64,000 bases of DNA from Chryseobacterium oranimense (GCF_900129755.1 NZ_FQWT01000003.1:434001-498000), one strand, 5' to 3'. Positions 49,271 through 58,894 are shown, numbered from the stretch's first letter. A program made the numbers and translations. Notes: generated by a model from the sequence alone, not told the origin.

Positions 49271-50551
49271 ATGAAAACAATTGTTGTAGCCTTTATGGGC
49301 CTGGTAATGCTATTTTCAAAGCCTGCCTATGCACAAACAAAAGCATTTAATAGTGAAAGATTGGAAAAAATAGATGCTGTAATTAATAAGCATATCGCAG
49401 CTTCTCATATTTCCGGTGCAACTGCCCTCATTCTTAAAAACGGGGAAATTGTATATAACAAGGCATTCGGTTATGCAGATTTGGAAGCAAAGAAGACAAT
49501 GCAGACTGACGATATTTTTAGAATCGCATCACAATCAAAAGCCATTACAAGTCTTGCTGTGATGATGCTTTGGGAAAATGGTAAATTCTTATTAGACGAA
49601 CCGGTTTCAAAATATATTCCTGCATTCAAAAACCCGAAGGTTTTGATCAGCTATAATCCTAAAGATGGAAGTTATGTAACCCAACCGGCTACCCGGGAAA
49701 TTACCATCCGTGACCTATTAAGACATACTTCGGGTATTGCTTATCCGGCTGTTTTCAGCGACCCTACCATGTGGAGCATTTATGAAAAAGCCGGTGTCCC
49801 ATCCGGTATAGGCACTACAAATTCAAATCTCAAAGAAAAAATGGAGTTATTGGCAACACTGCCTTTACAACACAATCCGGGAGAGCGGTTCACATACGGA
49901 CTGAATATAGATTTGCTCGGATATCTTATTGAAATATGGAGTGGAGAAAATCTAGATAAATATCTTAAGGAAAATATACTGACACCACTAGAAATGAATG
50001 ATACTTATTTTCACCTTCCCGAAAACAAGAAACACCGGCTAGTCGGTCTGTACGAAGTAACTCCCGAAAATAAACTTATAAAAGTGAAGCATCCGATATA
50101 TGAAGGGGTAAATGCTGATTTTCCCAAAATGGAGGGCAGTTATCTATCTGGAGGAGCCGGATTGAGTTCTACCACAAGCGATATGGCAAAATTCTATTCT
50201 CTCTATCTTAACAAAGGAGTTTATAAAGGCAAAAGATTAATTAGCAGAAAAACCGTAGAGTTAATGCTTACCAATCAATTGGGTGATGACGTTCTCATTT
50301 CTCCATTGCCTCCACAGCCGGAAAACTTTCAGTTCACTTTAGGCGGCTTTTCAATAGTTACCGAAAAGAATGATTACTTATCGCCTCAGAGTATTGGAAC
50401 CTTTGGTTGGGGCGGTGCGTTCAATACTCACGGTTGGGCAGATCCTAAGGAAGGTATAATTGCCCTTCTTTTTACACAGGAATATTTATCTCCGTGGTAT
50501 TCTATAGGAGAAGAATTTCAGACGGCTGTTTATCAATCCATCACTGATTAA
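49271..50551 (+). CDS. serine hydrolase, beta-lactamase/esterase (class C-like) family
   Basis: 426 residues from ATG 49271. The longer frame from 49184 overlaps the Dabb gene. Signal peptide ends AYAQ. The nucleophile motif SQSK (S-x-x-K) lies in RIASQSKAITSLA near 78. The Tyr motif reads YGLNIDLLGYLIE instead of YxN, and THGW near the end stands where KTG usually is. EstB-type esterases and D-peptidases share this fold. True beta-lactam hydrolysis is not implied. It is third in the LysR-linked operon. Confidence 0.82.
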   Translation: MKTIVVAFMGLVMLFSKPAYAQTKAFNSERLEKIDAVINKHIAASHISGATALILKNGEIVYNKAFGYADLEAKKTMQTDDIFRIASQSKAITSLAVMMLWENGKFLLDEPVSKYIPAFKNPKVLISYNPKDGSYVTQPATREITIRDLLRHTSGIAYPAVFSDPTMWSIYEKAGVPSGIGTTNSNLKEKMELLATLPLQHNPGERFTYGLNIDLLGYLIEIWSGENLDKYLKENILTPLEMNDTYFHLPENKKHRLVGLYEVTPENKLIKVKHPIYEGVNADFPKMEGSYLSGGAGLSSTTSDMAKFYSLYLNKGVYKGKRLISRKTVELMLTNQLGDDVLISPLPPQPENFQFTLGGFSIVTEKNDYLSPQSIGTFGWGGAFNTHGWADPKEGIIALLFTQEYLSPWYSIGEEFQTAVYQSITD

Positions 50552-50695
50552 CGAGATAACTCTCAATCCATATTAATATAAAAATAATTCATCGAGTCAA
50601 GTCAACAGCCATCATTCTGCAGCACTTAAAAAAATTAGTACCGCGATTTTTTGTCATAATAGTTATGATTGTTTTGAGAATTATAAAAGGTTATC

Positions 50696-50744
50696 CAAAA
50701 AACCTGCAATTTTACAAACTGCAGGTTTTAATAGCTCTTTTTGA
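50696..50744. repeat. direct repeat A (terminator copy near the tRNA-Ser-linked segment)
   Basis: CAAAAAACCTGCAATTTT, a spacer and AACTGCAGGTTTTAATAGCT, nearly identical to repeat B at 52757-52806. It forms a hairpin that overlaps the stop codon of the 50712 gene. Confidence 0.6.
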
Positions 50745-51584
50745 AGTACAAATGTAACTGTATAAACCCATCGTAAAAACAGCATAAAATATAAGGTTTG
50801 TAGATCCTGGGTAGTTTAATACAACTCCCAAACCAAGGCTTAACATAACAAAGGTACACACTGATATAAATATTGACCAGTCAAGAAATTGAGTTGGGAT
50901 ATTCAACAAGAATTCTTTTTTAATCAAGCTCAGAATTAAAAGAATAGGTACAGATATTTCCAAAATACCCAGGAAATAGATAAAGGGTTCAATACCGCCT
51001 GGTATCTTTGATAAAAACGAATTACTGAATAATTTGATATATCCTCCCATAACTTCGGTCGAATTAACAATCTTCTGCCAACCCGGAAAACCCATCGTAT
51101 AGAATATCGTGAAATAAATGGGTAATATTTTGATTCTGGTAAATATTTTATGATTCAAATTGTTATCATTTTGCTCTATATACCACAGACAAAAATAAAG
51201 TACTCCTACATAAAAATACATTGTTGCCGAGGCTCCATGATTCGACAATAGACGAACCATAAACCCATAAAGCACAACAGAGAGAATACTAAAAAAAATT
51301 CCCCACTTAAAGAATTTTGCATTTTTATCTGCCAAAAATTCCCGCTCGATTAGGGCAATAGCTAAAAAAACAGATGCTATTAATTGTAAAACTGCTGTAA
51401 GATATAAAAGGATTGTATAATAAGAAGGATATTGATCAACATTCGTACGGTTATAATAATTTAGATATTCCAAATGCGTAGTATCCCCTCCGGTTAGTAA
51501 CGTCCACCCGTTAATTAACATTGTGAAAATCAATCCGACTCCTACAGGTATAATTATGAGGGATTTTAAGCTCAAACTATTCAT
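50712..51584 (-). CDS. multi-pass membrane protein of unknown family
   Basis: 290 residues from ATG 51582-51584. The 17-residue extension to 51635 has no support. About eight membrane helices, including LIIIPVGVGLIFTMLING at the start and IFISVCTFVMLSLGLGVVL near 250. The two halves have a DoxX-like feel (GYPG, LEISVPILLILSL) but I cannot assign a family. The last 10 codons (RAIKTCSL) are supplied by the hairpin of direct repeat A, as though the original 3' end had been replaced. It is AT-rich and lies on the same strand as the AraC gene. Confidence 0.6.
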   Translation of the reverse strand: MNSLSLKSLIIIPVGVGLIFTMLINGWTLLTGGDTTHLEYLNYYNRTNVDQYPSYYTILLYLTAVLQLIASVFLAIALIEREFLADKNAKFFKWGIFFSILSVVLYGFMVRLLSNHGASATMYFYVGVLYFCLWYIEQNDNNLNHKIFTRIKILPIYFTIFYTMGFPGWQKIVNSTEVMGGYIKLFSNSFLSKIPGGIEPFIYFLGILEISVPILLILSLIKKEFLLNIPTQFLDWSIFISVCTFVMLSLGLGVVLNYPGSTNLIFYAVFTMGLYSYICTSKRAIKTCSL

Positions 51585-51677
51585 ATTTACATTTTTAATA
51601 TTATGGTCCAAAATAACAAAATAAGTTCCCGACAATAATTATATAAAAACGTATATAAATGATAAAAACGCGAAATA

Positions 51678-52547
51678 TTACAATTTTCTTTTAAATTCAG
51701 TTGGCGTTAACCCTGACTTGAGTTTGAAAAATTTGTTGAAGTTTGTAGTCTCTTGAAACCCTAAGTCGTACGCAATTTGTTTTACCGACAATTCATCATA
51801 TGCTAACATACGTTTAGCCTCCAGCAGAATTCTGTCATTTATTATTTCTTTAGGTGTTTTGTTGAAGGTAGAGGATGTAGCCAATTGTAAACTTCTGAGA
51901 CTAACATTGAGCAATTTGGTATAAAACCCCGTATTCTTATAATTTTTAAATTTTATATTTACTTCTTGTTTGAACCTGAAGGACAACAAGTCTGGGGTTG
52001 ATATTTTTCTTTTTATACCCGTTTGATCATCTACCTCCCTTTCAGACAGCAGCAATAAACGATACAGGAGATTGTGTAAAATATCACCTTTTTTATTGTC
52101 AGATTTATACTTTAATTCCTCAAGTACTTCAGAAAACAACTCATTAAGCTTATTGAAATTATTGTTTATTTTAAAGTATGACTGGCTAAAATTATTGTTA
52201 AAAAGCAAAGTCGATTGCAGGAATTTCCTATCAAAATCTGTTCTGCAAAAAAACTCTTCTGTAAAAATAAGTGCCTTCCCATCATATGTTTCATTTGGGT
52301 CAAATGCGTGTACCTGTCCCTTTGAAATAAACAAAATGTGACTGGGTGATACTTCTATGGGCTCAAAATCAACAGTATGTATTCCTACTCCATCCGTAAA
52401 TAGATAGATCTGAAAAAAATCGGTCCGGTGCGGTTGGAAAAGTTTGTGTGGCTTTCTACTCAACCTTTCCTTTATAGTGGTTGTATTTATTTCTTGTATT
52501 TTGTTTACAGTAAATAAAAATGGATATGTTATCAACTTTGATGACAA
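51678..52547 (-). CDS. AraC-family transcriptional regulator
   Basis: 289 residues, full length. N-terminal cupin-like effector domain (about 1-170: FFQIYLFTDGVGIHTVDFEPIEVSPSHILFISKGQVHAF) and C-terminal double HTH (about 195-289: LNVSLRSLQLATSSTFNKTPKEIIND, then LSVKQIAYDLGFQETTNFNKFFKLKSGLTPTEFKRK). It probably controls the membrane protein gene 94 bases downstream, which is the only other gene in the repeat-bounded segment. Confidence 0.87.
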   Translation of the reverse strand: MSSKLITYPFLFTVNKIQEINTTTIKERLSRKPHKLFQPHRTDFFQIYLFTDGVGIHTVDFEPIEVSPSHILFISKGQVHAFDPNETYDGKALIFTEEFFCRTDFDRKFLQSTLLFNNNFSQSYFKINNNFNKLNELFSEVLEELKYKSDNKKGDILHNLLYRLLLLSEREVDDQTGIKRKISTPDLLSFRFKQEVNIKFKNYKNTGFYTKLLNVSLRSLQLATSSTFNKTPKEIINDRILLEAKRMLAYDELSVKQIAYDLGFQETTNFNKFFKLKSGLTPTEFKRKL

Positions 52548-52756
52548 TAGGAAATAAAAAATTAATTAATAACCTCAAATCTACTAATTTATATTTATCC
52601 TGATTATTACTCTGAAAACAACTGAATGTGAAACATAATTATAAATCGCTTTTCGGGAAACAATTGGAAAGCTGAAACTGCCAATTTTAAAAGAATATCT
52701 TTAGAGAAGTATACTTGCCATAACAATCAATCCCCTTCTCACACTACCAAATGGAA

Positions 52757-52806
52757 ACAAAAAACCTGCAATTTTTACAAATTGCAGGTTTTAATAGCTT
52801 TTGAAG
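52757..52806. repeat. direct repeat B, terminator of tRNA-Ser
   Basis: AAAACCTGCAATTT, 4-base loop, AAATTGCAGGTTTT then AATAGCT. It is downstream of the minus-strand tRNA and acts as its terminator. Nearly the same sequence appears at 50696-50744. The rest of the 52548-52836 gap is AT-rich. Confidence 0.65.
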
Positions 52807-52836
52807 CATTTTTTGAGTTTTACTCTTACTTTTCTG

Positions 52837-52921
52837 CGGAGAGTGAGGGATTCGAACCCCCGGACCTGTTACAGTCAACAGTTTTCAAGACTGCCGCAAT
52901 CGACCACTCTGCCAACTCTCC
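52837..52921 (-). tRNA. tRNA-Ser (anticodon UGA)
   Basis: 85 bases. Acceptor arm GGAGAGT pairs with ACTCTCC, discriminator G. Anticodon stem CAGT/ACTG with loop CTTGAAA, giving TGA. The long variable arm is typical of serine tRNA, and the T-loop GGTTCGAATCC is canonical. CCA is not encoded. Confidence 0.95.
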
Positions 52922-53048
52922 TGAATAACGGCTGTACCGTCGTTTTCAGTGGTGCAAATATATAACGTTTTTTGAAACTGGCCAAATATTTTTTTAACTC
53001 TTTTGTAAAAAATAGAAATACACAATTAAATAATGTCAACACTGTAAT

Positions 53049-53627
53049 TTAAGGAGCTGTTATCCATCCTGTTTTTATTCTCCACATCGTATAATCTGCA
53101 TCTTTGTTATCCAATTCATTAATAGTTTCAATGCCTGGGATTTGTTCTATTTCTTCCTGTGAAAAAGATTGTAAATTAACCTTCAGGCGTTCTTCATTCA
53201 GGTGATTTTTATCTTCTACAGGATAAGGTATTCCTTCCGCGGTCAGCTGTGTTCCGTACTTTTGAGGTTGGCTTTGAAATACCCGGATTCTGTCATACAG
53301 ATAAGCTATATTCAGGGGATTGATATCGTTTTTGTTTTCAATCATCATCTTATAACAGCTTTTCATAAATTCAGGCTCACCGATAGAATGCTGAATAATC
53401 AGCCATGCTGCATCACTGCCCTTCTCTCCTACTTTTAAAATTGTGGGATAGCCTATTTCTTTAATGATGTTTCGCAGTCTTTCCGCATTTTGCCTGTGGA
53501 CCAGCTCCATTTCCGGATGATAACTATTGGCAAGCTTGCCTTCAGAATTCAGTTTTTCTCTCACCGACAGATCTTTTTCGGCCAGATTCATCAGTTCTTT
53601 TGCAAATGCTTCATTCATTATTATCAT
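53049..53627 (-). CDS. DUF6624 domain-containing protein
   Basis: 192 residues, cytosolic by composition. Recognisable pieces are HRQNAERLRNIIKEIGYPTILKVGEKGSDAAWLIIQHSIGEPEFMKSCYKMM and KYGTQLT near 125, characteristic of DUF6624. Start at 53627 or the second ATG at 53618; both fit. Function unknown. The gene stands alone. Confidence 0.75.
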   Translation of the reverse strand: MIIMNEAFAKELMNLAEKDLSVREKLNSEGKLANSYHPEMELVHRQNAERLRNIIKEIGYPTILKVGEKGSDAAWLIIQHSIGEPEFMKSCYKMMIENKNDINPLNIAYLYDRIRVFQSQPQKYGTQLTAEGIPYPVEDKNHLNEERLKVNLQSFSQEEIEQIPGIETINELDNKDADYTMWRIKTGWITAP

Positions 53628-53805
53628 GGTAATGATGTATTTAAAATAAATATAAACCTGATTTCTAAAAACAGAATCTAAAAGTTTAAAATTAGGAATT
53701 CTCCGGCAATTAGGATCACAATTCTTATTCTATCACGGATCTGCTGTTCATAAATCCTTAAAACAATCGTAATCTACATTTCAAGCGATTCCCCAAACAG
53801 ACGTT

Positions 53806-53813
53806 TAATTTTG
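53806..53813 (+). promoter_or_regulatory. -7 element (TAATTTTG) for the TonB receptor operon
   Basis: Exact TAnnTTTG, 25 bases before ATG 53839. Confidence 0.55.
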
Positions 53814-53838
53814 CGTCTGCTTAATATACTGTCATACC

Positions 53839-56649
53839 ATGAAGAAAATCTTTACGTCTGTTTTATTTTGTGCATCCATCTTTTTCTATGCACAGACCGG
53901 AACGGTTTCCGGAAATATCAATGATGACTCCAAATTATCGCTGCCGGGTGCGAAAATCTCCCTGACACCGGGAAACATCTACACGACTTCGGATGATCAC
54001 GGAAACTTTGTTTTCCTGAATGTACCTCCTGGAAATTATACCATGACCGTCAATTATCTTGGTTACGGTATCAGTGAGTACCAGGTAACTGTAGAAGCTG
54101 AGAAGAATACGAAACAAAATATTATTTTCAACAGAAAGGAAACAGTGATTGCGGAAGTGGTGGTAAGCGGATCTACCCTGAAAAACCAGGCCAGAGCGCT
54201 GAACAAACAAAAAAGCAATGCCAATATTACAAATGTGATCTCTTCCGACCAGATCGGGCGCTTTCCCGACGCCAATATTGGTGATGCCCTGAAACGTGTT
54301 CCCGGGATTGCCATACAAAATGACCAGGGAGAAGCAAGAAACCTGATCATCAGAGGTCTTGCTCCCAACTTAAATTCCGTGACCCTGAACGGTGACAGGA
54401 TTCCGTCTGCCGAAGGTGACAACCGTAATGTTCAGATGGACCTTATTCCCTCTGATATGATCTCTACCATAGAAGTTAATAAAACACTGACTCCTGATAT
54501 GGATGCTGATGCCATCGGAGGTTCTGTTAACCTGATCACAAGGGCTTCACCCAACGGGCAGAGGATTTCCGCCACTCTCGCAGGAGGCTACAACCCGATC
54601 CGTGAAAAAGGAAATTACACCGCAGGATTTGTTTATGGGAACCGTTTTTTAAACAAAAAATTAGGAGCTGTTTTCAGTTTTTCTTACAACAACAATAATT
54701 TCGGGTCCGATAATATTGAGCCTACGTGGAGCCTTGCCAAAGATGCTGCGCAAACGGCTTACGTCAGCAAAATGGGAATCCGTTATTACGATGAGCACCG
54801 CATCAGGCATAGTTTTGACCTGAATATGGATTATGAATTCAATTCAAAAAACAAAATTTATGCATCGGCGATGTATAATTTCAGGACTGATAAGGAAAAC
54901 AGGTTTGCCCTGGGCTATAAAATAAAACCGGTTTATAATGATGACGAAACGGAGATCACAGGCTGGAAAGGCAGCATCACAAGACAGAATAAAGGCGGAG
55001 ATTCCGATAACGACAATACCCGTCTTGAAAGACAGAAAATACAGAATTATGCTTTAAGAGGGGAACATCTCTTAGGCTCCAAGGTTGACCTCGACTGGTC
55101 CATGAACTATGCTACTGCCAGCGAAAAGAAACCGCATGAACGGCATATAGAGTTTGAAAACGGAAAGATGAATTTCTCTTCGGACCTGAGTGATCCGCGC
55201 AGGCCCATGATCACTACCCTTTCTACAGATAATCCGGGAGTTTATGAGCTAAGTGATCTTTCGGATTCCAACAGCTTTACCCAGGAAAAAGAATTCGGGG
55301 CAAAGGTAAATGTACGTTTCCCTTTTTCTGTTATTGACGATCAGAAAGGCAGGCTTCGGGCAGGTTTGCGTCTTCGTGTAAAAGAAAAGGAACGGGACAA
55401 TGATTATTATGCTTTTGAATCGTTGAATGATATGGGAAGTCTCCTGTCGGTTCCTACGGTATATTTTGACGGTCAGAATTTTCAGCCGGGAAATTATGTT
55501 CCGGGAACTTTTGCAGATCCCTCCTATCTGGGCGGTCTTGACCTGTTTAATCCTAATTTATTTAAAGGTGAGCTGAAACCGGAAGAATTCCTGTCGGGTA
55601 ATTATACTGCAAAGGAGAATATCTATGCCGGATACATCAGATGGGATCAGGATTTCAACGATAAACTTTCGATGATCATCGGGGCCCGTATTGAAACTAC
55701 AAAAATTGATTATACGGGAAATTATGTACTGGATGAAGAAGATCTGGCAGGGAAAATCAACCGTACCAATACCTATACGAATATTCTTCCGAATGTATCT
55801 TTTAAATATGTTCCTGTCCAGGATCTTATCCTGCGTGCAGCATTTACCACTGCTTTAGCCCGTCCGAATTATTACTCGCTGGTTCCTTATCTTAATGTGA
55901 TTTCCGGCGATGAAACCATTGCCGCGGGAAATCCTGATTTGAAAGCTACGTATGCTTATAATTTCGATTTTATGGCAGAGAAGTACTTTAAATCTGTAGG
56001 AATCCTGTCGGGAGGTGTTTTTTATAAGAATCTTAAAGACTTTATTTATACCTATTCAAGAAGGAATTATACATCAGGGGATTTTGCGAATGATTTTGCG
56101 GGACAAACCAACCCTATTCCCCCGGGAGAAAGCAACTGGGGCTTTACACAGCAGCGTAACGGTGACAATGTGGATATTTATGGTTTTGAGGTTGCCCTTC
56201 AGCGCCAGCTAGATTTTATTCCGGGAGCATTCTGGAAAGGGCTTGGAGTGTATATCAACTATACTTACACCCAATCTAAAGCAAAAGGCATTACGAATGA
56301 AGATGGTGTGGAGAGAACGGATGTCGGACTTCCCGGAGCCGCCCCTCATATGTTCAACGGATCGCTTTCATGGGAAAACAAACGTTTTTCGGCAAGGGTT
56401 TCTATGAACTATGCTTCTCATTATATCGATGAATTGGGCGGGAATTCATTTGAAGACCGTTATTATGACAAGCAGGTTTTCCTGGATGCCAATGCTTCCT
56501 ATAAGATCACCAGCCAGCTGAGAATTTTTGCAGAGGCCAATAATCTTACGAACCAGCCGTTACGGTATTACCAGGGAATCCAGAGCCGCACCGCACAGGT
56601 GGAATATTATAAGCCGAGATTCACTTTAGGATTGAAATTTGATTTTTAA
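53839..56649 (+). CDS. TonB-dependent receptor
   Basis: 936 residues. Signal peptide (MKKIFTSVLFCASIFFYAQ), CarboxypepD_reg-like domain (about 20-105: TVSGNINDDSKLSLPGAKISL), plug (about 125-225: SSDQIGRFPDANIGDALKRVPGIAI, LIIRGLAPNLNSVTLNGDRIP) and a 22-strand-type barrel ending in Phe (LGLKFDF). The plug style PDANIGDALKRVPG is that of substrate-specific receptors for large ligands. The gene next door, a phytase, suggests that phytate or another phosphate ester is imported or processed, but this is inference from position. Confidence 0.95.
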   Translation: MKKIFTSVLFCASIFFYAQTGTVSGNINDDSKLSLPGAKISLTPGNIYTTSDDHGNFVFLNVPPGNYTMTVNYLGYGISEYQVTVEAEKNTKQNIIFNRKETVIAEVVVSGSTLKNQARALNKQKSNANITNVISSDQIGRFPDANIGDALKRVPGIAIQNDQGEARNLIIRGLAPNLNSVTLNGDRIPSAEGDNRNVQMDLIPSDMISTIEVNKTLTPDMDADAIGGSVNLITRASPNGQRISATLAGGYNPIREKGNYTAGFVYGNRFLNKKLGAVFSFSYNNNNFGSDNIEPTWSLAKDAAQTAYVSKMGIRYYDEHRIRHSFDLNMDYEFNSKNKIYASAMYNFRTDKENRFALGYKIKPVYNDDETEITGWKGSITRQNKGGDSDNDNTRLERQKIQNYALRGEHLLGSKVDLDWSMNYATASEKKPHERHIEFENGKMNFSSDLSDPRRPMITTLSTDNPGVYELSDLSDSNSFTQEKEFGAKVNVRFPFSVIDDQKGRLRAGLRLRVKEKERDNDYYAFESLNDMGSLLSVPTVYFDGQNFQPGNYVPGTFADPSYLGGLDLFNPNLFKGELKPEEFLSGNYTAKENIYAGYIRWDQDFNDKLSMIIGARIETTKIDYTGNYVLDEEDLAGKINRTNTYTNILPNVSFKYVPVQDLILRAAFTTALARPNYYSLVPYLNVISGDETIAAGNPDLKATYAYNFDFMAEKYFKSVGILSGGVFYKNLKDFIYTYSRRNYTSGDFANDFAGQTNPIPPGESNWGFTQQRNGDNVDIYGFEVALQRQLDFIPGAFWKGLGVYINYTYTQSKAKGITNEDGVERTDVGLPGAAPHMFNGSLSWENKRFSARVSMNYASHYIDELGGNSFEDRYYDKQVFLDANASYKITSQLRIFAEANNLTNQPLRYYQGIQSRTAQVEYYKPRFTLGLKFDF

Positions 56650-56653
56650 ACGT

Positions 56654-57679
56654 ATGAAAAAGTTACCAATTATTATAGCAGTTTCAGTTGTCCCTTTTGT
56701 GGTAAGCTGCACTGCACGACATTCAGGTATAAAACCCACTGTCATCACAGAAACAGTGGTACACGATACGGATGATCCGGCAATCTGGATCAATCCCGAA
56801 AATGCTTCGAAAAGTATCGTTATAGGAACCGATAAGGACACTGACGGCGGATTGTATGCCTTCGACCTGAGCGGAAAAATCATCAACAAGGTTTCAGGAT
56901 TAAAGCGCCCGAACAATGTAGATATTGAGTATGGCTTTATGCTGAACGGAAAAAAGACGGACATTGCTGCCGTTACGGAAAGGGAGACCAATACAGTGAA
57001 GCTTTACAGCCTCCCCGATCTGAAGGAAGTGGGTGAATTCACAGTTTTTGACGGTGAAACGGAACGCGCTCCGATGGGAATTTCGATGTACAAAAATCCG
57101 GCAACGGGAGAAATCGATATTATTGTAGGAAGAAAATCCGGGCCGGCCGACGGCTATCTGTGGCAGTATAAGCTTTCTGAGAAGGATGGGAAAATCACCG
57201 GTGAAGTAATCCGTAAATTCGGCAAATACAGCGGCCTGAAAGAAATCGAAAGTATTGCCGTGGATGATGAACTGGGCTACATCTACTATTCTGACGAGCA
57301 GTTCGGGGTACATCAATATCATGCAGATCCGGCGAAAGGAAATGGGGAGCTACTGGTGTTTGGAAAAGGCGATTTTAAGTCTGATCTGGAAGGAATTTCT
57401 ATTTATCCTACCTCAGCACAAACAGGCTATATCCTGGTTTCGAACCAGCAAAAAGATACTTTCAATGTATATCTGCGGGAAGATCCTGCGAAAGGAAGGA
57501 TTGCCGAGATCCCGGTTTCTACAAGTGAAAGTGACGGCTCAGAGGTTACCAACATCAATCTTGGACCACAGTTTCCAAAGGGTATGCTGGTTGCGATGAG
57601 CAATGGCCGGGTTTTTCATTTTTATGACTGGTGGGTTGTTGAAGAAAGGATAAAAGCGGCGCAGGAGGCTGGAAAGTAG
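56654..57679 (+). CDS. beta-propeller phytase lipoprotein
   Basis: 341 residues from ATG 56654. Lipoprotein signal with Cys at 15 (VPFVVSC). A six-bladed propeller of the 3-phytase (BPP) family: DTDDPAIWINPENASKSIVIGTDKDTDGGLYAFDLSGK near 36-74, VDIEYGFMLNGKKTDIAAVTER, ERAPMGISMY, IESIAVDDELGYIYYSDEQFGVHQY and DLEGISIYPTSAQTGYILVSNQ. It removes phosphate from inositol hexakisphosphate with calcium. It starts 4 bases after the TonB receptor stop codon, so the two form an operon. Confidence 0.9.
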   Translation: MKKLPIIIAVSVVPFVVSCTARHSGIKPTVITETVVHDTDDPAIWINPENASKSIVIGTDKDTDGGLYAFDLSGKIINKVSGLKRPNNVDIEYGFMLNGKKTDIAAVTERETNTVKLYSLPDLKEVGEFTVFDGETERAPMGISMYKNPATGEIDIIVGRKSGPADGYLWQYKLSEKDGKITGEVIRKFGKYSGLKEIESIAVDDELGYIYYSDEQFGVHQYHADPAKGNGELLVFGKGDFKSDLEGISIYPTSAQTGYILVSNQQKDTFNVYLREDPAKGRIAEIPVSTSESDGSEVTNINLGPQFPKGMLVAMSNGRVFHFYDWWVVEERIKAAQEAGK

Positions 57680-57709
57680 AGGGATTTTGTTTCAATTTTA
57701 TTATCGTTT

Positions 57710-57740
57710 AAAGGATAACCGTTTTGGTTATCCTTTTTTT
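57710..57740 (+). terminator. terminator after the phytase
   Basis: AAAGGATAACC-5-GGTTATCCTTT followed by T-run. A near-copy in the opposite orientation is at 59933-59963. Confidence 0.85.
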
Positions 57741-57809
57741 GAGGGTTTTTAAATATTTTCAATAAGTTAATTATTGAAATATCAAATCATGACGTTGGAG
57801 TATGATTAA

Positions 57810-58127
57810 CTAAATTTCATTTTTTGGCAATGTGAAATCGAAAAAAATTTCTGAATAATCTACATCAAAAACAAATAGTCTACTAATACTATCATTTCTC
57901 ACAACAACAAACTTTACATATTCAACAGCTTTCTCCTTAAGCAATAGAAGATTAATTAAAACTTTAGATGTTAATTCTTTTATTTTTTCATCTTTAGCCA
58001 TTTTATTTCTTCCTTTATACAAGGTAATTAAATCATCGAGTATTAATGGGTAATTTGAGTGTGAAATCTCAAAATCCTTTAATTTTGGATCATATTCTTT
58101 TACAGTATTGTAAATCAGATCATTCAT
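57810..58127 (-). CDS. small Rhs-locus protein, probable immunity or accessory
   Basis: 105 residues, soluble, mostly helical N-terminus with a beta-rich C-terminus (FVVVRNDSISRLFVFDVDYSEIFFDFTLPK). It starts 5 bases after the stop of the next small gene upstream. No family recognised. AT-rich, like the rest of the immunity array. Assignment rests on position in the array. Confidence 0.5.
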   Translation of the reverse strand: MNDLIYNTVKEYDPKLKDFEISHSNYPLILDDLITLYKGRNKMAKDEKIKELTSKVLINLLLLKEKAVEYVKFVVVRNDSISRLFVFDVDYSEIFFDFTLPKNEI

Positions 58128-58132
58128 TTATA

Positions 58133-58483
58133 TTAAATTAATTTATTGAATTTATCTTCATCAATTTCACTTTCTAAATATCCAATAACCTTCTCCCAAT
58201 CTTCACTTAAATAATACATCCCGAAATAATTTTTACCATAAATATTTGCTCCTTTTAATAATATTCCTGTATAATCTTCTAATCCAATAAGCAATAAACT
58301 CATTTGTTCAGCAAGCTTAAAATTTTCTTGGCGAGTAGCGATACCTTTTCTTATTTTATATATTCCGATTAAATTTTCTCTTTCAAATCTACCATTACTC
58401 AGCCTCATTTGATAATCATTAATTTCTTCAGAGAGATTAACTGTTTTTTTTATTAAATTGAATATTTCTTCTTTTGTTTTCAT
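58133..58483 (-). CDS. small Rhs-locus immunity-type protein (preceded by a toxin tail)
   Basis: 116 residues, helical: LIKKTVNLSEEINDYQMRLSNGRFERENLIGIYKIRKG at the front and EDWEKVIGYLESEIDEDKFNKLI at the end. A short open tail ending VQYVKP stops 3 bases before its ATG, as expected for the end of a cognate toxin gene. No family recognised. It is likely cotranscribed with the 57810 gene. Confidence 0.55.
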   Translation of the reverse strand: MKTKEEIFNLIKKTVNLSEEINDYQMRLSNGRFERENLIGIYKIRKGIATRQENFKLAEQMSLLLIGLEDYTGILLKGANIYGKNYFGMYYLSEDWEKVIGYLESEIDEDKFNKLI

Positions 58484-58486
58484 TGA

Positions 58487-58540
58487 TTAAGGTTTTACAT
58501 ATTGTACATTACCTATTACCAAAAAAGTATAGCAACTCCA
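58487..58540 (-). pseudogene. toxin C-terminal tail remnant 1
   Basis: Seventeen codons plus stop, reading WSCYTFLVIGNVQYVKP. No start. It directly follows the stop of the 58545 gene and ends 3 bases before the next start. Interpreted as the last residues of a lost Rhs toxin domain. Confidence 0.4.
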
Positions 58541-58544
58541 TTAT

Positions 58545-58892
58545 CTAATTATCATAAAATATCATTCCCAGAATGATACTATAATCTTCACTGCTAAAAA
58601 TAGAACAACTTTTTTCCTCTCCATCAATAACAGACAATCTTACATTTTCCAAATCTGAATTCTCTAATCGTTCAACAACTTCCCTATGTCCTTCATAAGA
58701 ATCGCTTAAATGGATACTTGAATCCAATCTGTCATTGTAAATATCAAATAAATGTTGTCTTGTTTCAGAAAATGCAGAGTTAAAAATATCTTTCTGGTCT
58801 TTAATTTTTTTAACATAATCAATAACTTGATCTAAATGATTTCTTATTTCATAAAGATCATTTATAATTAGACCATTCATAACTAAGTTCAT
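58545..58892 (-). CDS. small Rhs-locus immunity-type protein
   Basis: 115 residues, starting at ATG 58890-58892 (a second ATG at codon 5 is possible). It is acidic and helical in the first half, with FSSEDYSIILGMIFYDN at the end. Preceded by tail remnant 2. No family recognised. Confidence 0.55.
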   Translation of the reverse strand: MNLVMNGLIINDLYEIRNHLDQVIDYVKKIKDQKDIFNSAFSETRQHLFDIYNDRLDSSIHLSDSYEGHREVVERLENSDLENVRLSVIDGEEKSCSIFSSEDYSIILGMIFYDN

Positions 58893-58894
58893 AA

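Noticed and set aside
49184..50551. 455-residue version of the serine hydrolase
   Set aside because: The extra N-terminus overlaps the Dabb gene and hides the signal peptide. ATG 49271 fits better.
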